This document shows positions 32,439 through 43,176 of a stretch of 64,000 nt of DNA, piece by piece; position 1 is the stretch's first letter, and every line of letters begins with the position of its first letter. This DNA comes from Spyradosoma sp004558035 (GTDB taxonomy: Bacteria > Verrucomicrobiota > Verrucomicrobiia > Opitutales > UBA953): the NCBI RefSeq assembly GCF_050314555.1, contig NZ_JBNPNH010000001.1, positions 124,001 to 188,000 of the forward strand. Direction: 5' to 3'. A model generated the notes under the pieces. It was not told where the DNA came from and made no database searches. It was given only the letters and a program-made list of their open reading frames with translations. The position numbers were made by a program, and so were the translations under genes.

Positions 32439-33706
32439 ACTTCTACGGCGCGTTCGTGAACGGGCTGCGCGAAATCCTCGCGCACAAGATGCGTTCCCTG
32501 CTCTCGATGTCGGGCATCATTCTGGGCGTCGCCGCGCTCGTGGCGATGGTCTCGGTCGTGCAGGGCATGGTCGGCCAGTTCAAGGGCTTCATCGAAATGC
32601 AGGGCGGCATCGAGAAAATCACGATTTCGACGGAATCGCTCCCGAAGGAACAGGAGCACCTGCAGGATTCCGCGCCCGGCCTGCGCATGACGGACGTGGA
32701 CGCGATCCGCAAGCTCGTGCCGAGCGTGTCGCACATTTCGCCGGAAATATCCATCAAGTGGACGCGCGTCTCGCGCAACGGCAAGGAGTTCAACGCGCGC
32801 GTCACGGGAACGATGTCCGACTGGCTCGTCATCAACAAGCGCTCCGTGGCGCAGGGACGCTTTCTCGCGGACGCGGACGAGCTTTCCCGCGCGAAGGTCT
32901 GCGTGCTCGGCTCCCTCGTCGTCGAAGAAATCTTCGAGGCGAACGAAGACCCGATCGGCAAGCCGGTGAAGATCGGCGGCGAATGGTTCACGGTCGTCGG
33001 CGTGCTCGACACCTATTCCGTCGGCGGCGGGAACGGCGACAAAAAGGCGAACCGCGGTCCCGGCCGCTGGATGAACGGCGGGTGCTACATTCCGATTCAC
33101 ACCGCGATGACGAACTACACGTCCACGGACAAGCTCTCGTCGCTCTACGTGCGCGTCAGCTCCGTCGATCAGCTCGACGAGACCGTCTCGCGGCTCGACC
33201 GCGTGCTGCTGCAGTCGCACGACGGGTTTCAGGATTTTTCGATCTCGACGAACGAGGAAATGCTCGACGAATTCAGAAAGACCGAACGCTCGTTCATGAT
33301 TTCGCTCGGCGGCGTCGCGTTCATTTCGCTCTTCATCGGCGGCATCGGCATCATGAACGTCATGCTCGCGGCGATCAACGAACGCATCCGCGAAATCGGC
33401 GTGCGCAAGGCGGTCGGAGCGCGCGCGAGCGACATTTTCCTGCAGTTTCTCGTCGAGACGGCGCTGGTGAGCGGGCTCGGCGGCGCGCTCGGGCTGGGGC
33501 TTTCCCTGGCGCTCGTTCAGGGCATCAGCATGGTGATGTCGGGAACGGGCTCGCCGATGAGCCGCGGCATGACGGGCATGGCGGTGGAGCCGGGCGTGAT
33601 GCTCGCGGGCTTCGTCTTTTCGGTCGGTATCGGCGTCGTCTCGGGCATCTTCCCCGCCCTGCGCGCCTCGCGCCTCGACCCGATCGAAGCCCTCCGCTAC
33701 GAGTGA
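32435..33706 (+). CDS. MacB-type ABC permease
   Basis: 423 aa. One N-terminal helix (about 18-42), a large periplasmic MacB_PCD domain (about 45-275) and three C-terminal helices (about 288-312, 340-365, 385-408) give the FtsX/MacB topology. Landmarks are MRSLLSMSGIILGVAALVAM, GGIGIMNVMLAAINERIREIGVRKAVGAR and GIFPALRASRLDPIEALRYE. With the upstream ATPase it should move lipoproteins, peptides or macrolide-like compounds across the envelope. No MacA adaptor or TolC gene adjoins it, so the substrate is open. Confidence 0.94.
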   Translation: MNFYGAFVNGLREILAHKMRSLLSMSGIILGVAALVAMVSVVQGMVGQFKGFIEMQGGIEKITISTESLPKEQEHLQDSAPGLRMTDVDAIRKLVPSVSHISPEISIKWTRVSRNGKEFNARVTGTMSDWLVINKRSVAQGRFLADADELSRAKVCVLGSLVVEEIFEANEDPIGKPVKIGGEWFTVVGVLDTYSVGGGNGDKKANRGPGRWMNGGCYIPIHTAMTNYTSTDKLSSLYVRVSSVDQLDETVSRLDRVLLQSHDGFQDFSISTNEEMLDEFRKTERSFMISLGGVAFISLFIGGIGIMNVMLAAINERIREIGVRKAVGARASDIFLQFLVETALVSGLGGALGLGLSLALVQGISMVMSGTGSPMSRGMTGMAVEPGVMLAGFVFSVGIGVVSGIFPALRASRLDPIEALRYE

Positions 33707-33710
33707 GTTC

Positions 33711-33802
33711 GGGAGCTGAAGAGTTGAGAAGCTGAAAAGTTTAGGAGTTGAGAAGTAATTACCTTTTAAACTCCTCAACTCCTCAACTTTTAAACTCTTC
33801 CA
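33711..33802. repeat. Intergenic imperfect inverted repeat of GAGTTGAG/CTCAACTC units
   Basis: Between the convergent permease and TonB-like genes lie degenerate units (GAGTTGAG, AAAGTTTAGGAG) facing their reverse complements (CTCCTCAACTCCTCAAC, TTTTAAACTC). The 23 bases at 33754-33776 are identical to 40090-40112. The element may also serve as a bidirectional terminator. Confidence 0.75.
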
Positions 33803-33804
33803 AG

Positions 33805-34899
33805 TCAGCGGTAGTGAAACGAAATCGTCGTCGTCTGCTCTTCGCCGAACATTTCGGTCATCTCCGCGCCCCAAGGCTCGTAGGGCGCGCGGGATTCCAC
33901 GGCGTCGCGGCAGGCGTAGGCGGCGAGCTCGGGCGCGCTCGAATGCACCACTTCCGAGCCCTTCAGCGTGCCGTCCGCGCAGAGCGTGAAGCGCACGACG
34001 ACCGTGCCGCGCGCGCGCACCGAAGAACGCTCGCAGGCGAGATACCACGCCGCCTGGATCGCTTCGAGCATGCGCTGCGTGTAGTCGCCGAACTCGCTGA
34101 ACTTCGCGTCGAGCGACACCGCGCCGATTTCGTTCGTGGCGGTGTTGGACTTCATCGTGAGCAGGCGCAGCCCGGCGGGCGGCGCGACGCGCGGGCGCGC
34201 TCCCGGATCGGGAACGTCCGCGTCCGCGGCGGGAGCGGCTCGGCGGGCGGGCGGCGCGACGGGCGTTTCGCCCCGGGCGAGCGTTCCCGCGTCGCTCTCG
34301 CGCGCATCGACGCCCGCTTCCCCGCGCGGCGCGTCGGGTTCGGCGGAATCGTTCTCGGCGGGAACGTCCCGTGAGGCGTCGTCCTCGCTCCGCGTCGCGG
34401 CGACCGGCTCGGCGGGCGCGGCGGAGGCGCGCGTCGTGCGCAGCTCTTCGGGAAGCAGCTCGCGCGGCAGCACGTTTTCGGCGACGGCGACGGAATCCTC
34501 GAGCTCGCCGTCGTTTTCGGGGCGGCGGGAACGCGTCGTCGGGTCGGGATTTTCCTGCGCGGCGCGCTGGTCGGCGGCGGCGCGGTTCGGCGTCTCCGCG
34601 GGCGACGTCCTTTCGGGCGCGTTCGGGTTGACGGGCACGAAGCGCAGCTCCTTCTTCTTCCGGAATTCCTCGGGCAGGAGGGCCTCGGGGAGATCCACCT
34701 TCGCCGCCTCGACGAGCTCGACCGGGCGCGCGGGAACGCGTTCCGGCGCAAGCAGTTCGAGCTCCGGCGCGAGGCGGACGCAGAGCAGATGCGCGACAAC
34801 CGCGAGCAGCGCGGCGGCGACGAGACGCTTCCGCGGAGCGCGGCGGTAGGCCGCCTCGAAAAGCTCGCGCCAAAGCGCCGTGTCCGCGGAAACGTTCAT
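33805..34899 (-). CDS. TonB/TolA-like energy-transducing protein
   Basis: 364 aa. A single N-terminal membrane anchor (about 25-45), a long disordered periplasmic linker rich in Pro, Ala, Glu and Arg (about 48-255) and a C-terminal TonB-type domain (about 270-364; YTQRMLEAIQAAWY, GTVVVRFTLCADGTLKGSEVVHSS, APYEPW). The architecture is that of TonB or TolA, spanning the periplasm and coupling proton motive force to outer-membrane receptors or Tol function. No ExbB/ExbD or Tol genes are in the window, so TonB versus TolA cannot be settled. Confidence 0.72.
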   Translation of the reverse strand: MNVSADTALWRELFEAAYRRAPRKRLVAAALLAVVAHLLCVRLAPELELLAPERVPARPVELVEAAKVDLPEALLPEEFRKKKELRFVPVNPNAPERTSPAETPNRAAADQRAAQENPDPTTRSRRPENDGELEDSVAVAENVLPRELLPEELRTTRASAAPAEPVAATRSEDDASRDVPAENDSAEPDAPRGEAGVDARESDAGTLARGETPVAPPARRAAPAADADVPDPGARPRVAPPAGLRLLTMKSNTATNEIGAVSLDAKFSEFGDYTQRMLEAIQAAWYLACERSSVRARGTVVVRFTLCADGTLKGSEVVHSSAPELAAYACRDAVESRAPYEPWGAEMTEMFGEEQTTTISFHYR

Positions 34900-34982
34900 T
34901 GCCGAAGAAAGTTAAATCTTAACTCGAAAAGGGGAAAGCGGAAAATGGCGCGTCCGCGGGAACGCGGAACCGCGAACGGAAA

Positions 34983-35305
34983 TTGACCACGGAAGCTCAC
35001 GGGAAGCCCCGAAGCGGCGGGCTCCCGGAATCCGCACCGCGCACGAAGTTCTCCCGCAAAGGCGCCAAGACGCGAAGATTTTCGACCGCGAAGTCAAAGG
35101 AAGTTAAAGAAAGTTTTTAACCGCGAATTGACGCGAATTTCGACCGGCGTTCCCGTGAAAACCGAGTCATTTCTCCAAAAATCTTTGCGTCTTGGCGTCT
35201 TTGCAGGGGAAATTTGTGCGGGAGGATTTCGAGGAAGCGACAAGTAAGCGAAGCGTGGAGCCATGTCGCCTCTCCGCTAAATTTCCGTGTTTTCCGTGGT
35301 TAAAA
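34983..35305. repeat. Nested degenerate inverted repeats in a 509-bp gene-free spacer
   Basis: No credible gene is seen at 34900-35408. The spacer holds an inner arm at 35056-35082 (GCAAAGGCGCCAAGACGCG...) matching the reverse complement of 35177-35203 at 25 of 27 bases. An outer arm at 34986-35006 (ACCACGGAA...CACGG) is mirrored by 35284-35301 (TTCCGTG...TTCCGTGGT). Similar CACGGAA and GCAAAGACGC runs are familiar from intergenic DNA of other GC-rich bacteria; that comparison is from memory. Confidence 0.75.
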
Positions 35306-35344
35306 CTTTTCGCTTGCCTCGGTATTCGAAACCGCGAGGGAGAT

Positions 35345-35387
35345 GAAAAAAGCGGCGTTCCCGTCGGGAAAGGGACGGGAACGCCGC
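35345..35387 (-). terminator. Terminator of the methylmalonyl-CoA mutase operon
   Basis: A perfect 14-bp stem (GCGGCGTTCCCGTC at 35352-35365 and its complement at 35374-35387) with an 8-base loop is followed on the minus strand by six T residues. It starts 22 bp after the mutB stop. The arms carry a one-base variant of the over-represented octamer. Confidence 0.92.
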
Positions 35388-35408
35388 GCGCGGAAAGGAA
35401 GCGAAAAA

Positions 35409-37580
<2,172 letters not shown>

Positions 37581-37612
37581 TGTCTTTCAAAACCTTTCTT
37601 TGTCTGCATGGA

Positions 37613-39508
37613 TTAAAGCGCGACGCCGACCCGTTTCAGCAGCGCCTCGTTGACGGCGCGGCAGTTCGCCTTGACGTGGATGAACTCGTCCACGCCCGCC
37701 GCCTTGAAGGCTTCGACGAAGTCCGCCGGGTAGCCCGCGAGAACGACGACCGTCTCCGGCTTCGCAGCCTTGATCGCGCGCGTCAGCTCGGGAACGATTT
37801 CCGGGTAAGTGTCGTCCGTCGAGCAGATGACGACGATTTCCGCGCCCGAGGCGAGCGCCGCCTCCGCCGCCGCGGGAACGTCCTTGAAGCCCGCGTTGGA
37901 GAGGATTTCGAAGCCGCCGACGTCGAAGAATCCCGTCGAGAAGTCCGCGCGCGCCTTGTGCTGGCGGACGGGTCCCATGTTCGCGAGGAAGACCTTCGGG
38001 CGCTTCGGCGCCGCCCAGACGGCCTCGCGCATCTTTTCGAAGGGTTCCGCGGCGCGCGTGCGCGGCAGTTTCGGCGCGGAGACGACGGCGGGAACGTCCG
38101 CCGCGCAGGCGCAGCCGGATTTTTCGCCGTTCTTCGCGCAGCAGCAGGCGCGTTTTTCGAGCGGTTTTTCGAGCGGATTCGCGTAAAGATTCACGCCGAC
38201 GAGCGTCATGCGGCGCTGGTCGAGCAGCTTGCGCTTTTCGGCGTCGACCGCCGCGACCGCCGCCTGGGGCGTTCCCGCGAGCACCGCGGCGGCCATGCCG
38301 CCCGCCTTTTCGACGTCCTGGAAGAGCGCGTACGCCTTTTCGGCGAGCTGCGCCGTGAGCGATTCCACGTAGGGCGAGCCGCCCGCGGGATCGAGCACCT
38401 TGTCGAAGCAGCATTCCTCGCGCAGGATGATGTGGAGATTCTGCGCGATGCGGCGCGAGAAGTCGTCGGGCTTGCGCACGGCGGCGTCGAACGGCGCAAT
38501 CGAGAGCGAATCGACGCCCGCGAGCACGGCGGCGGTCGCCTCCGTCGTCGAGCGCAGCATGTTCACGTGCACGTCGAGAGAGGACTTGTTCCAGCGCGCC
38601 GTCACGGCGTGGACGCACGCCTTGGCGGATTCGTCGTTCCCGCCGCAGGCGCGGACGATCTGCGCCCAGAGCGTCCGCAGCGCGCGAACCTTCGCGAGGG
38701 ACATGAAGAAGTCTCCGCCCATCGCGAGCGTGAAGCGGATCTTCGAGGCGGCGACGTCGATCGCGAAGCCCGCCTTTTCGAGCGCGCGCAGGTATTCGAC
38801 CGCCGTCGCGAGCGCGTAGCCGAGCTCCTGAACGGCGTTCGCGCCGGCGTCCGCCCAGATCGCGGCGTCCACGCCGACCGTGCGGAACGCGGGCTGGGAG
38901 CGCTTCGTCACGTCCGCCATTTCCGCGTAAAGTTCGTCGAGCGTCTTCGGGAGCGTTCCCGCGCGCAGCAGCGCACCGAGCGGATCGACGGAAATCGCGC
39001 CCGCGACGGCGCGGTCGTTCCCGCCGAGCTCCTTGATCGCCTTGCCGACCACGTCATAGACTTTCTTCGGTTCGACGCCGCCGTCGATGAAGAGCGCGAG
39101 CTTCGAGAAATCCGCCCCCGCGAGCGCGGTCTTGACCGCCTCGACGGAAAGCTCCTTGAGCCCGCCGTGCGAGCCCGCGGCGCGGAATTTCAGGGAAACG
39201 GCGCCCTGCCCGCGCTCGAGCGCGGCGCGCAGACGCGCGTTGAACTTGTCCGCGCAGCCGGCGGCGGTCTCCTGCGCGACCGTCCAGGCGCGCGGCTCGG
39301 CGTGAACGCCGCGCGTGTAGGGGAAAAATCCCGGGAACGCCGCGTCGGGCGCGACGCCGTCGTAGATGGGCTCGACGACGATGCCCTCAGGCGTCTTGGT
39401 AAAGAGTTTCTTCTCGAACGGCGCGCCCTTGAGCGACTCGACCGCGACGGCCTTCCAGGCCTCGTAGGTCGGCTTTTCGAATTCTTCAAGCGTAAGTTTC
39501 TGCTTCAT
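37613..39508 (-). CDS. mutA: Methylmalonyl-CoA mutase, small subunit
   Basis: 631 aa. It is homologous to the large subunit but without the DxHxxG cobalamin motif (the corresponding place reads NMGPVRQHKARAD), as expected for the non-catalytic beta subunit of the heterodimer. Landmarks include FPYTRGVHAEPRAWTVAQE, DPLGALLRAG and DPAGGSPYVESLTAQLAEKA. A Cys-rich insert (RACCCAKNGEKSGCACAA, around residue 450) lies in the linker between barrel and C-terminal domain; I do not know its role. The gene lies 32 bp upstream of mutB and downstream of mce. Confidence 0.95.
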   Translation of the reverse strand: MKQKLTLEEFEKPTYEAWKAVAVESLKGAPFEKKLFTKTPEGIVVEPIYDGVAPDAAFPGFFPYTRGVHAEPRAWTVAQETAAGCADKFNARLRAALERGQGAVSLKFRAAGSHGGLKELSVEAVKTALAGADFSKLALFIDGGVEPKKVYDVVGKAIKELGGNDRAVAGAISVDPLGALLRAGTLPKTLDELYAEMADVTKRSQPAFRTVGVDAAIWADAGANAVQELGYALATAVEYLRALEKAGFAIDVAASKIRFTLAMGGDFFMSLAKVRALRTLWAQIVRACGGNDESAKACVHAVTARWNKSSLDVHVNMLRSTTEATAAVLAGVDSLSIAPFDAAVRKPDDFSRRIAQNLHIILREECCFDKVLDPAGGSPYVESLTAQLAEKAYALFQDVEKAGGMAAAVLAGTPQAAVAAVDAEKRKLLDQRRMTLVGVNLYANPLEKPLEKRACCCAKNGEKSGCACAADVPAVVSAPKLPRTRAAEPFEKMREAVWAAPKRPKVFLANMGPVRQHKARADFSTGFFDVGGFEILSNAGFKDVPAAAEAALASGAEIVVICSTDDTYPEIVPELTRAIKAAKPETVVVLAGYPADFVEAFKAAGVDEFIHVKANCRAVNEALLKRVGVAL

Positions 39509-39548
39509 TGCTTTCTGGTTCGTGGGTTCATCGGAAATGCGCGAGAGC

Positions 39549-39589
39549 GCGGGAACGCGCGCGGAACGAGGCCGCGGAGGCGTTCCCGC
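39549..39589. repeat. Inverted pair of the GCGGGAACGC decamer between mce and mutA
   Basis: GCGGGAACGC (39549-39558) faces GCGTTCCCGC (39580-39589) across 21 bases within the 93-bp gap. No T-run follows on either strand, so it is not a standard intrinsic terminator. It may attenuate transcription or simply be a paired copy of the dispersed motif. Confidence 0.7.
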
Positions 39590-39601
39590 GGTTCCGGCGC
39601 G

Positions 39602-40006
39602 TCAGTGCTGACAAAATTCGGTGAGGACGCCGAACGTGGATTTCGGGTGGAGGAAGCCGACCTTCGTGTCGTGGGCTCCGGGAACGGGCGTTTCGTTGAT
39701 CAGCGCGCAGCCGGCGGCCTTCGCCTGCGCGAGCTGCGCCGCGGCGTCGTTCGTGCAGAACGCGACGTGGTGGATGAGCCCGCGCCCGCCGTTCTTTTCG
39801 ATCGCCTTGGCGATCGGGCTGTCCGGCGTGGTCGGTTCGAGGAGTTCGATGTGCACGCCGGCGACGTCGAACATGGCGACGCGCACCTTCTGCGAGGGCA
39901 CTTCTTCGATGTGGGGCTCGCCCAGCCCGAGCGCGTCGCGGTAGTACGGGACGGTGGCTTCGAGGCTCGTGACGGCGATGCCGATATGGTCGATCTGGGT
40001 AATCAT
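39602..40006 (-). CDS. mce: Methylmalonyl-CoA epimerase
   Basis: 134 aa of the glyoxalase/VOC fold. It interconverts the S and R epimers of methylmalonyl-CoA, linking mutase to decarboxylation or carboxylation. Metal ligands fit: H7 in IDHIGIAV, His in GLIHHVAF, and Glu in VHIELLEP and the terminal LTEF. Landmarks VRVAMFDVAGVHIELLEP and KVGFLHPKSTFGVLTE match the bacterial epimerase family. It sits between meaB and mutA on the same strand. Confidence 0.95.
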   Translation of the reverse strand: MITQIDHIGIAVTSLEATVPYYRDALGLGEPHIEEVPSQKVRVAMFDVAGVHIELLEPTTPDSPIAKAIEKNGGRGLIHHVAFCTNDAAAQLAQAKAAGCALINETPVPGAHDTKVGFLHPKSTFGVLTEFCQH

Positions 40007-40039
40007 GGTTTTGAGATCTTTCGTTTGTTTGCGTTGACT

Positions 40040-40135
40040 GAAAAGGGGAAAAGGAAGTCGAAAAGGTCGAGGATTTGAAAAGGTTCAGGAGTAATTACCT
40101 TTTAAACTCCTCCGCTCCTCCACTCCTCGACTTTT
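40040..40135. repeat. Intergenic repeat overlapping the 3' end of meaB
   Basis: Degenerate GAAAAGG and CTCCTCCACTCCTC units surround a 23-base segment (40090-40112) identical to 33754-33776. The last dozen codons of meaB (NEKVEEWRSGGV) are encoded inside it, suggesting that the repeat reset the stop codon. Confidence 0.65.
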
Positions 40136-41109
40136 TCGTTGAGATTGAGGAGGCGCACCGCGGCGGCGGTCGGCGAGAGCGTTCCCGCGAGCACGGCGTC
40201 GCGCGTCTCGTTCCACGCGGCGGCGACGGCGGGCTTCCGCGTGAAGCGCCGCCAGAGCTCCTGCTCCATCAGCCAGCGCATCCAGTCCAGCGCCTGTTCG
40301 CGGCGACGCTCTTCGAGCAGCCCGTTGAGCCGCGCCTTCGCAGTGAATTCGCAGATGAGGCTCCAGACTTCGTCGATGCCCGTGCCTTCGAGGCTCGAGC
40401 ACGCCAGGGCGCGCGGGCGCCACTTCGGCGAGACCGGCGTGATGAAATGCAGCACCTGCTCGAGCTCGGCGCGCGTCGCGAGCGCGCGGGAACGGTTGTC
40501 GCCGTCCGCCTTCGTCACGAGCAGCGAGTCCGCGAGCTCCATGATGCCTTTTTTGATGCCCTGCAGCTCGTCGCCCGCGCCCGCGATCGTGATGACGAGA
40601 AAGAAGTCCACCATCGAGCGCACGGTCGTTTCGCTCTGCCCGACGCCGACTGTCTCGACGAGCACGACGTCGAAGCCCGCCGCCTCGCACAGCAGAATGC
40701 TCTCGCGCGTCTTCCGCGCCACGCCGCCGAGCGCGCAGCCCGAAGGCGACGGACGCACGAAAGCGTTTTCGCGCCGCGAGAGCTCTTCCATGCGCGTCTT
40801 GTCGCCGAGAATGCTCCCGCGGGAAATGCTGCTGCTCGGGTCGATCGCGAGCACCGCGACGCGCTTGCCGAGGTCGCACAGGCGGCAGCCGAACGCCTCG
40901 ATGAACGTGCTTTTGCCGCCGCCGGGAACGCCCGTGACGCCCACGCGGACGGACTTTCCCGCGTGCGGGAGCAGCCCCTGCACGACGGCGTCGGCGAGTT
41001 CGCGGTGCTTCGGCGCGTCGCTTTCGACGAGCGTGATCGCGCGCGCGAGCGTGACGCGGTCGCCGCTCAGCACGCCCTCGACGTAATCTTTCGCGCTCGG
41101 CATCGCCAT
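40102..41109 (-). CDS. meaB: MeaB-type G-protein chaperone of methylmalonyl-CoA mutase
   Basis: 335 aa from the ATG at 41109. The P-loop GVPGGGKST (60-68), switch region DPSSSISRGSILGDKTRM, VETVGVGQSE and the base-specificity motif VTKADGDN are those of the MeaB/ArgK (YgfD) GTPases. They gate adenosylcobalamin loading and protect mutase from inactivation. Its place in the mutase module supports this. The start gives MAMPSAKDYV, the usual family N-terminus; longer frames into the acyl-CoA ligase region are not real. The C-terminus ends within an intergenic repeat. Confidence 0.95.
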   Translation of the reverse strand: MAMPSAKDYVEGVLSGDRVTLARAITLVESDAPKHRELADAVVQGLLPHAGKSVRVGVTGVPGGGKSTFIEAFGCRLCDLGKRVAVLAIDPSSSISRGSILGDKTRMEELSRRENAFVRPSPSGCALGGVARKTRESILLCEAAGFDVVLVETVGVGQSETTVRSMVDFFLVITIAGAGDELQGIKKGIMELADSLLVTKADGDNRSRALATRAELEQVLHFITPVSPKWRPRALACSSLEGTGIDEVWSLICEFTAKARLNGLLEERRREQALDWMRWLMEQELWRRFTRKPAVAAAWNETRDAVLAGTLSPTAAAVRLLNLNEKVEEWRSGGV

Positions 41110-41147
41110 GGTCGCTCCGTTCTCCGTCTTCGTTCCCGCGCGCGCCC

Positions 41148-42965
41148 TCAGACGGCGTGACCGGGCTTGTTCTCGTCCTTGCGCTTCGCCTTCGGAAGCA
41201 TGTCCGAAATCTTGTCCACGCGGTCGCGGATCTCCTCGAAAGGAATCTTTTCCACGAATTCCTTGGCGCTGTCCTTCAGCGAGTCGGGAACGATCTTGGA
41301 GACGAATTCCTGCACTTTTTCGCGAAGCTCGACGCGGCGGATCTTGCCGGAAATCGTCTTCGGGAGCTCTTCGACGAACTCGATGACGCGCGGATATTTG
41401 TACGGCGCCGTCTCCTTCTTGACGTGCTCCTGAATGCTGCGCTTGAGCTGCTCGAACTCGTCCTTCTTGTCGCGCCACGCCTGTGCGAGGACGATGGTCG
41501 CCTTCACGACCTGCCCGCGGATCGCGTCGGGAACGCCCGTGATCGCGCATTCCAGCACGGCGGGGTGCGACATGACGGCGGACTCGACCTCGAACGGTCC
41601 GATGCGGTAGCCGGAGCTCTTGATGACGTCGTCGTTGCGCCCGACGAACCAGAAATATCCGTCCGCGTCGCGCGTCGCCACGTCGCCCGTGTGATAGACG
41701 TCGTCGCTGTACACGTTCGCCGTCAGCTCGGGATCGCGGTAGTAGCCCTTGAAGAGCCCGAGCGGCTTTTTGCCGTTCGGCGTGCGGATGACGATTTCGC
41801 CCTGCACGCCGGCGGGAACGCTCTTGCCCTCGGCGTCCACGAGATCGACGCAGTAGGCGGGATTCGGCTTGCCCATGGAGCCGGGCTTGGGCGTCATCCA
41901 CGGCGTCGTCAGAATCGAGCACGTCGTTTCCGTCTGCCCGAAGCCTTCGCGCAGGCGGATGCCGGTGATATTGTAAAATTCCTCATAGACGGACGGATTG
42001 AGCGCCTCGCCCGCGATCGTGCACCACTTCAGGCTGGAGATGTCGATGCCGCTCATGTCCTCGTGCAGCATGAAGCGGAAGACCGTCGGCGGCGCGCAGA
42101 ACGAGGTGATGTGGTATTTGGAAATCATCCGCAGCATGTCGCGCGGCGTGAATTTTTCGTGGTCGTACACGAAGACGCACGCGCCCGCGATCCATTGCCC
42201 GTAAAGCTTGCCCCAGACCGCCTTGCCCCAGCCCGTGTCCGCGACGGTGAGGTGCAGGCTGTCTTCCGTCAGATTGTGCCAGAACGAGCCCGTGACGATG
42301 TGCCCGAGCGGATACGTGAAGTCGTGGGCGACCATCTTCGGATTGCCCGTCGTTCCCGACGTGAAGTAGAGCAGCGAAATGTCGTCGTTCTCGCTGACGC
42401 GGACGCCGTCGAACTCGGGCGCGGCCTCGCAGCCCTTCTTGAAGTCCTCGAAGCCCGCGGGAACAATCGGTCCCGTGGAGACGACGTGCTTCAGCGTCGC
42501 GCAGTCCGGCAGCGCGGAGGCGACGCGGTCGAGCACGAGCTTGTCGCCGACGCAGACGATCGCCTTGATGCTCGCCGCGTTGCAGCGGTAAACGATGTCC
42601 TTCTTCATCAGCAGGTGCGTCGCGGGAATGCAGACGGCGCCGAGTTTGTGAAGCGCGAGAATGGAAAACCAGAATTCGTAGCGGCGCTTCAGAATGAGCA
42701 TCACCATGTCGCCCTTGCCGATGCCGAGCGAACGGAAATACGCCGCCGCGCGGTCGCTCCCGCGCTTCATGTCCGCGAAGGTGAAGTCGATGTGCTCTCC
42801 CTTGTCGTTCACCCAGCACATGGCGCGCTTTTCCGGGTTCGTGCGCGCCCATTCGTCGACCACGTCGTAGGCGAAATTGAAGTTCTCGGGAACGATGACT
42901 TCAAAGTTTCGGCAAAAATCCTCCTGAGAGGAAAATGCGGTCTGTTTCAGGAATTTTTCAAGCAT
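41148..42965 (-). CDS. AMP-forming acyl-CoA synthetase with C-terminal helical extension
   Basis: 605 aa. The ANL-family motifs are complete: LYFTSGTTGNPKMV (P-loop), GFGQTETTCS, YHTGDVATRDADGYFWFVGRNDDVIKSSGYRIGP as landmarks of A5-A8, and the catalytic Lys in LPKTISGKIRR (A10). The overall sequence resembles acetyl- or medium-chain acyl-CoA synthetases. As the first gene of the propionate module (38 bp before meaB) it may activate propionate or acetate, but specificity is inferred. After A10 there is an unusual charged tail of about 55 residues (EFVSKIVPDSLKDSAKEF...MLPKAKRKDENK). It starts at the ATG 42965 and is divergent from fabV. Confidence 0.9.
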   Translation of the reverse strand: MLEKFLKQTAFSSQEDFCRNFEVIVPENFNFAYDVVDEWARTNPEKRAMCWVNDKGEHIDFTFADMKRGSDRAAAYFRSLGIGKGDMVMLILKRRYEFWFSILALHKLGAVCIPATHLLMKKDIVYRCNAASIKAIVCVGDKLVLDRVASALPDCATLKHVVSTGPIVPAGFEDFKKGCEAAPEFDGVRVSENDDISLLYFTSGTTGNPKMVAHDFTYPLGHIVTGSFWHNLTEDSLHLTVADTGWGKAVWGKLYGQWIAGACVFVYDHEKFTPRDMLRMISKYHITSFCAPPTVFRFMLHEDMSGIDISSLKWCTIAGEALNPSVYEEFYNITGIRLREGFGQTETTCSILTTPWMTPKPGSMGKPNPAYCVDLVDAEGKSVPAGVQGEIVIRTPNGKKPLGLFKGYYRDPELTANVYSDDVYHTGDVATRDADGYFWFVGRNDDVIKSSGYRIGPFEVESAVMSHPAVLECAITGVPDAIRGQVVKATIVLAQAWRDKKDEFEQLKRSIQEHVKKETAPYKYPRVIEFVEELPKTISGKIRRVELREKVQEFVSKIVPDSLKDSAKEFVEKIPFEEIRDRVDKISDMLPKAKRKDENKPGHAV

Positions 42966-43176
42966 TGTATTTCTCTTTTCTGAGGAAGCGCCGCGGGAAC
43001 GCTAAATTTTCCCCACGACAGCCCGTCATTGAATCACTCGCCCCCGCCCCGCGCAAGCGCAATCGCCGCTCCGCGCGCTTTCCGAAAAAACTTTCGCGGA
43101 GGGAGGCGGCGCGCCCGCGGGAACGCTCGTTTTGGGTTGCGCGGGAACGCCGTTTTTTCTCAAAATCGCGGACACT

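Noticed and set aside
40075..41160. Long frames opposite meaB and beginning in repeat DNA
   Set aside because: They are antisense to a clear GTPase gene; their shared N-terminal words with the frame at 33748 come only from the repeated 23 bases.
42966..43176. Cobalamin riboswitch ahead of the mutase or FabV operons
   Set aside because: I could not find the conserved B12-box-like core or a fitting long leader; left for a covariance search.
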